Shown here: positions 58,138 to 64,000 of the stretch, in pieces
Layout: every line of letters starts with the position of its first letter
How positions within the stretch are numbered: the first letter of the stretch is position 1
Translations under genes and position numbers: made by a program
Assembly (NCBI GenBank): GCA_030734395.1
Contig: JAUZTG010000042.1
Span: 1,860,001-1,924,000 of the forward strand
DNA: 64,000 bases
Direction of reading: 5' to 3'
Source of the DNA: Sarocladium kiliense
Lineage: Eukaryota > Ascomycota > Sordariomycetes > Hypocreales > Sarocladiaceae
Notes under the pieces: model-generated
Databases searched by the model: none
What the model was told of the DNA's origin: nothing
Seen by the model: only the letters and a program-made list of their open reading frames with translations

Positions 58138-61100
58138 TGTCGAGTGTTCTGTAAAAGAAGCTTTGACGCAGGGGTTGTTTCTGGCAGAAGCTGATGGCAA
58201 CGTGCTGGGTGGCAGCTATGAAGATGCTGTGTGAAGCTGTGTGAAGCTTAAATCTGTGTGCTGTGTGAAGTGATGTGTGTGAATTGGATGAAGGACAGAG
58301 AAGTGGGATACAAACAAACCGCGACAGTGGCGGGCCAGAAAATAAATAAATGGCGGGGGAGGGGTATCAGCTGTTCGCAGTACGACAGAACAAGCCAGCA
58401 CGAGCCACAAATTCGAGGCAGTTAAGGTACGGGAAAGTAAGGTTAATGGCCAACCTTGCGGCAACCCGTGGATCCTGGATCCAGGCTGGCCTTACCCAAG
58501 ACGCCTTAACTCGCAGGTAACGGAAAGTCGCTGCCCTGCCCTGAGGTACAGCAAGGCCAGGTACCTCCCTCCCTACCACCACCACACTTGCACTTACCTC
58601 AGAGGAGGCGAGGCGCAAGGAAAAGCTTTGCTGGCAGTGGCCACTCACTCACTGGCTAGTTGGCTACGAAGAAAAAAAATGACAGGCTCAGATGGTGCTA
58701 GCAGGGAACTAAAGGCCGCTCGCCTGCGTGGATGCTGCTCCATGGACCGGTTCGGGGCGGTTGCTTTTCGTGTTCTTGGTTGCGGTGGGCGAGTCGAGAA
58801 CTGCGCGTGATGGAGACACGACCAGAGTTGCGTGAGGCGAGACAAGCCCAGGGAGGCAGCCCGCTCCAGCCCAGCGTGAAAGCCACCCCATTCCCGCAAA
58901 AGCCTCACTGGGCAATGCGCAAGTCGAACCATCTACATCATTCCCGCGTTCCCTTTCGTGCATGGGCAGTAATGTGGCCTTGACTGATCCTGTCCTGCCC
59001 TACCTACCTACCCAGCGTCAACTGACACCACGCCTCCCGTACCAGTGATGGCTGTGACGTATCCAGCTTCACCCCGCCGATGTGCCCCGAACTGCCTTCG
59101 GCACCCTGACGCACCGCGATGGCCGCCACACGTACATTTGATCCTTCCGGCTCCCTCAATGTCACCAGCGTGCATGATGAGTTGGTGGCTGTCTCCGTCC
59201 TGCCGCACGCCTCTTCTGATCCCGATTGAGGAACTCGGGATGTGGCTCTAGCAAGGGCCGACAATGAACAACGCTGCCCCTCTGTGATCGTGACTCGGAA
59301 ACCGCGTTGCCCCTCCCCCTCCTTGCCGCCTAACTTAAACTGCATGGGCATGTCCACAGCACCGTGCCAGCCACCCAAGCCCAGCCATATTACCTACATC
59401 CATTTTCGTTAGCGGCTTTTGTTGTGTTGCATGACCACTTTCGTCGGCCTCGTTACCTCATACCTGCACCGGCCAGGTTGGTGATCGACAGTGTTGCCAA
59501 CTCTACCTCGTCGACTGGAGGATGTTGTGTGCCTATCGTCACAATCCGCTTGACAGTTTGGACACTTCTCGCGATCCAGCTGCCATCACACAAGTATGGA
59601 AGTCGGGGTTTGGCAGTTTCATGATCCAAGGCGTGTCCATCTCGTTAACCTAATCTCCAAGTATGTAGTTCCTCCAGTGCGGCAAGCTATGCATCTCTGG
59701 AATGCACGCTCCTGGCGGCATCCAAGTGTCACCCTTGGCCGCATGGCATTGCGGGCGCCACCATTGCCGTGCGAGATAGCAACCTTCCTGGGCCATCGGG
59801 CTGCCGAACCATCTTTGGCTATGTTAGATGAAGGTTGGGTAGCCGCTTGTTCATCGCAATGAGCCCTCCGCCCGAATCGGAGTTCTCTTCACACGTCATA
59901 ACCTTGCCGCGGCTACGTGTGTCCCTTCATCAGGAGGAGGGGTCCAAGCATCGAAATCTCAAGCCTTGGCGATGACTCGGTCCTTCGATCTGCAGCATTG
60001 GCGATAATGTCTCCCTATTTGCCACTTAAATGTGGTTGTTTTCTCCCTTATTCCATGCAATCAGCCAACATCTGCTGTCATTGAGTCTCACCCGCAACGG
60101 AAAGGTATCTAGTGATCGTGTGGCCTGGAGCCTTAGGGCTGCCTTCGCCAGCTGGCGTGGCTGGATTAGCCAACGATTCGATTGGGCTTCGGGGCGGCTC
60201 CTCTTTGAAAACAAGCTTGTTTCTTGAGTTGCATGCCCGCAACCGTGCCCCACTACTTTGCATTCGGACTTGCATCTCAGTGTTTCGCGGCCCCGCCAAA
60301 GGTCCCTGGCCATGAGGAGGTGGCCTGCCCCTCACCACCACCATGACCACCCGTCACCGCACATCTGGTCTACAGTTGCACTGCCTCCTTTTCATGAAAG
60401 TCTTGCGAATGCAAACCCAGTTCATGCTTGAATGACCTGACCACTGTGCATGCTAAATGCGTGCAATCGCTAAGCTAGTCAGGTGCTGAGACTTTGAATT
60501 GCGGAGATACTCCCAATAGTTCATGACGCTGAGGTTTGGGGCCCAATTGAGCCAAGGCTGTCTTGTCATGCTCCATTCTAAGTAGCCTTGAACACCGAGT
60601 TTGCGATCGCATAGTGCCAATTTGTGACTGGGTTGAGCCTTCAGACTCATGGGAGCACGTGTCAGGACTGGCAGGAAAAGCTGTTCTTAGAGTGCCGACG
60701 GTGGCCGTTGGGATCATCATGATGGCTTCCGCCAAGACCACACGTCCGTTGCCGATATGCCGTCTCGGCAAGCCTTGTCTTAGTGCTCATGATCTTAGAC
60801 AGTAGCCAGACCATCAATCCACGACTGCATGCCAATGCTTCAAGCTGCGTCGCTTGGGCCGTATGTTCCTATTTCTGGTCAAATGTCGCTCTGGAACGAA
60901 TCGGGACATTGGCATTATGGACATTCCTGAGAAGTTTCGCGACGAGCATTGTGCGATTCCGTGGCTGGTCGGCCGGCTCCGGCTCAGGGTTCCTGCTTGG
61001 TGGTCCGTGCTTTGCTTTCCATGGTCTGATGACATCGAAGGAAATCCTGGCGACAAAGTGTCAGTCAGCTTCATCAACAACGGCTGCTGGCTTTTGTGAG

Positions 61101-62356
61101 AGCCTGCGTCTTTCAACGCTTCAATTGGTCCACTGTCGGCAGTCGCTCCGAAGCTGTTAGTCATCCTGTGCTGGCAACAGATCCGCACCACTTCACCGAG
61201 TTGAACGCGTCCGTCGAGGTGATCAGGCTAAGACGAGCAAACGAACCCGGCATCGTGGAGTCGCGGTCGATGGTCCATGTCGAATAACTAAACCCTGTGT
61301 TGTCTTTCCACGACTATGCGCCTCGAGTCTCGAAAGCGGCCTCTTGCGGATGTTATTCGTACCTAACAGGCGGTCATTGGACGGGGTGTAAGCCGTTCAG
61401 GAACCTGGCAACCACGTTCTCAAGAGTTGACTGTGCGCACTCCCCTTGGAGTTGTGCTCATAAAGAACAGCGGGAAGCAAATTGCTCGTGGTCACAGTCC
61501 CATCCCAGGGAAAGCATCTAGTGACAGGCACGCAGCAATAACGTCGATTAGCTATCTCGCCGGTCCGTACAGCTGAGCGATTCGAAGCGAATCGGGACAG
61601 GACCACAGACAATGTCACAGTGCACCCTGATTTGAAGCTGCACCAGCGTACAAAGTTACTGATGGAACTGCAAAATGACTCTGGGAGAAATCGGTGGCTT
61701 CGTGCGTTGTGGGAAATTGTCGGAGGTGCAAGCAGGGTGACGGGGCAAGTCTCCCATCGCACCTTCCTGGACCGCGCTTAGCTGCCATTGCGTTGACGGG
61801 TGGCACCTGCTGCTGTTCTACGGCCGCAGACGCACCTGTCCAGAGCGTCAATGACTTGATAGACTTCACGAGCACCTCGTTGGCAACCTTGAGACAGGCG
61901 GGTTTCTAGCATTGGGGGTGCAGGGTTGCATTGCTGAAGGCCTCTGGTCGCTGTACGCTTCATCCCAACCACACGGAAGGCAGGTCAGTTTCTCGCGCGA
62001 GCAGCAAGTGTAATGCCCCCAGAGTAGCACATGCTCTCCCAGAATGTTACACCGATAGACAGTGTCGGGGTAAAACACCTGGCGGAAGCCATTCCTGTAG
62101 CTCCTCGATCTTTGTACCTGCCTCGATCATGTGGTACAGGCAGGATCCCACCCTGCCTCGCCAGGAGAATATGCTAGGCCCTGTCTCGAGCCTGGTTTTC
62201 TCAGTTCGTTTCTGCGTATTTCATCAGTGGTCAGACTGCTTTGCATCTCGTTCGCCCCAGGCCTTTGCCGACCAATCTCTGGGGTTGTGAGGTCGCCTCG
62301 CTAATGCTCACCATTGTTCATCAGTCCAGCGTGTCAACAACACGGCCACCATCAAG
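58138..62356. other. Gene-poor region, 4.2 kb
   Basis: No supportable coding sequence. AGGTA/TACCT words cluster in the first kilobase: TTAAGGTACGG near 58421, GTAAGGTTAA near 58437, CCAGGTACCTCC near 58557 and CTACCTACCTACC near 58999. A GGATCCTGGATCC direct repeat lies near 58470. No RNA gene or transposon recognised. Confidence 0.5.
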
Positions 62357-63960
62357 ATGTACCTAAACAACGAGTCGGTTCGCCCAAAATGCATGCTCCC
62401 TCTGAGCTTGAGGAGGTTTCAATTTTCAGGAACATCTGCCAGCAGTGTCACAACCTGGCTTTCGATTCACCTGTTGACTTTCGTAATCGGAACCGCACTT
62501 GCGCAGCCTCATCCGCCACAGGACTTGTCACAGCCATACGCAAATTGCTCCCTGATCCGAGTGCCAGTTCAAGATCAAGTGGAAGAGCTCAAACAACTCC
62601 TTGATGAAGTGGCCATCCAGATATGGCAGCCTGTGAAGGTCAATTCCGAGTTTGTTTGTTTTGCAGACATCGTGCTTCCACATCAGAAATTGTCGATGCG
62701 GGATGCCAGGAGCGCCAGATTCTCCCCCTCGGTTATGATTGAGAGTCTGGAGTCCGCCATCAGGGCCGAAGCCCAGTCGATGCTCGACTACAGTATGCTT
62801 GTCGCCTGGGAGACTCAATTGGTTTGCTTGGGCTCGTCTCCATGCTAATTCGCTCACTCAGAAAGGGTACCAGATGCTCGATGGTTCGATTCGTACCACT
62901 CGTACCATGACCAATTAGGGTTTCTGTACGACTTGCAGAGAAAGTATCCCCTTAAATCCCAGCTCGTTTCGTCCAGGTGTTCATATGAGGGTCGCAATAT
63001 CACACGAATCCACGTGCATGAAAACAAGAAAGGCAAGAACCCGGCCGCAGTTCTGCACGCCACTGTCCATGCCCGCGAATGAATCACAACCAAGGTGAGC
63101 CAAACCTTGCCGAGGGAAGAGAAATTAAGCTGACGTTGACATCAAGGCGATGGGATACGTGACATACGACATACTGCGCCACAAAGATTCTAGTCACGGG
63201 CTCGAGGGATGTCTCGAGAAGTACGACTTTTACATATTCCCGTTTGCCAACCCCGATGGCATGTTAGCTACCCACTCGCGAAGTCTTCGGTCACCTTCTT
63301 ATGGCTCAGGGTTTGTGTACACTCAATCCCGAGACCGCTTGTGGCGGAAGAATCGTCAGCCTACAGGAAATCCCAATGTTCTGGGGTGGAAATCAATCGC
63401 AACTGGCCTTATAAATGGGCCGTACCTGGCGGTGCGTCGACCGATTCGTGTGAGTATGACTTCCGTGGCCACTCGCCTGGAGACACCCCGGAAGCCCAAG
63501 GACTACCTTCATTCTTGAAGAAAAGTTAAGCGCAAGCAGGTCCTCAAACTATATTGGGATTGTCACTCGTACTCCCAACTCTTCATGACACGTATGATCA
63601 ACTGGTTAAGTCCCATAAGAAATGTTGCTAACGGATTGCCAGCCTACGGATACTCTTGCACTGCTGTCTCGGCAAAGAACAAAGAGTACCGGGCCCTGGC
63701 CAAAGGCGCATGTAAAGCAATCGAGGATGTTCACGGCAACAGCTTCGATTATGGCCCTATTTGCCGGACAGTCTATCAAGCAAGTGATGGTGTGGATTAT
63801 GTAGCTGACGTGTTGAAAGCCGCCTATTCTGTCACGGCGGAGCTGCGCGATGAAGGTGGTACGTCTTCTTACTGCCAGCGTCACAGATTGTGCCCATATG
63901 TGAGGAGATGTTTGCTGGTTCCGGTATTTGTTATCCAAGGTGAAGTGAAGTTTGGTATGA
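62357..63960 (+). pseudogene. M14 metallocarboxypeptidase pseudogene (carboxypeptidase A type)
   Basis: The 5' part from 62357 encodes a hydrophobic N-terminus (HLLTFVIGTALAQ) and an activation-peptide region ending in PSVMIESLESAIRAEA. After an intron come WFDSYHSYHDQLGFL and IHVHENKKGKNPA. The zinc motif then reads HARE-stop-ITTK, because the conserved Trp codon is TGA at 63080-63082. Further breaks: one base out between RQPTGNPN and GVEINRNWPYKW (about 63376-63386), one base out in an A-run before KLYWDCHSYSQLFMT (about 63521-63526), and one base out between AELRDEGG and FLLPASQIVPICEEMF (about 63851-63862). Zinc ligands and the catalytic Glu are all still recognisable, so decay is recent. 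The 3' end may lie close to the window edge. Confidence 0.85.
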
Positions 63961-64000
63961 GACTCCCAGCATGGGTTGAAGGTGAGGTGGCCGGACCGTA

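Overview
The window is nuclear DNA of a filamentous ascomycete (Pezizomycotina, most likely a Sordariomycete). Genes carry short spliceosomal introns of about 50-90 bases with GTRNGT donors and YAG acceptors. They lie on both strands without operons, and the families are typically fungal: Zn2Cys6 regulators, allantoate-type and sugar MFS permeases, a GT90/CAP10 protein, a Siw14-type phosphatase and a GPI-anchor-like Ser/Thr-rich surface protein. I could not assign a genus.

Left part (1-18.2 kb): a short-chain dehydrogenase, a small mitochondrial membrane protein and an allantoate-type MFS permease. These are followed by a possible hydroxy/D-amino-acid catabolic neighbourhood: RidA imine deaminase (5456), a dihydrodipicolinate-synthase-like aldolase (6255), a fold-III PLP D-threonine aldolase/D-serine dehydratase-like enzyme (8373) and an HSL-type alpha/beta hydrolase (11562). 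Then come a Trf4/5-type poly(A) polymerase, a second RidA-fold protein lacking the deaminase arginine, and a small hypothetical protein.

Centre (18.4-28.2 kb): the most coherent module. A sugar MFS permease and an intracellular GH1 beta-glucosidase are divergent. A Zn2Cys6 regulator and a secreted protein that fits GH162 endo-beta-1,2-glucanases form a second divergent pair. Both shared promoters contain a CGG-N5-CCG palindrome. I read this as a candidate beta-1,2-glucan/sophorose utilisation cluster: secreted cleavage, uptake, intracellular hydrolysis and a dedicated regulator.

28.8-46.8 kb: housekeeping and accessory genes. They include a Yip1-family Golgi protein, an RCC1-type Ran exchange factor, a three-exon metallothionein-like cysteine-rich protein that is easy to miss, a type-B carboxylesterase with two apparent frameshifts, an APH-fold kinase-like protein, a Siw14-like phosphatase with a C-terminal membrane anchor, a small membrane protein and a second Zn2Cys6 factor.

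Right part (46.8-64 kb): gene-poor, with two spacers above 4 kb. It holds an orphan charged protein, a GT90/CAP10 protein whose N-terminus is unresolved, a GNAT acetyltransferase and, at the edge, a broken M14 metallocarboxypeptidase with a stop codon inside its zinc-binding motif.
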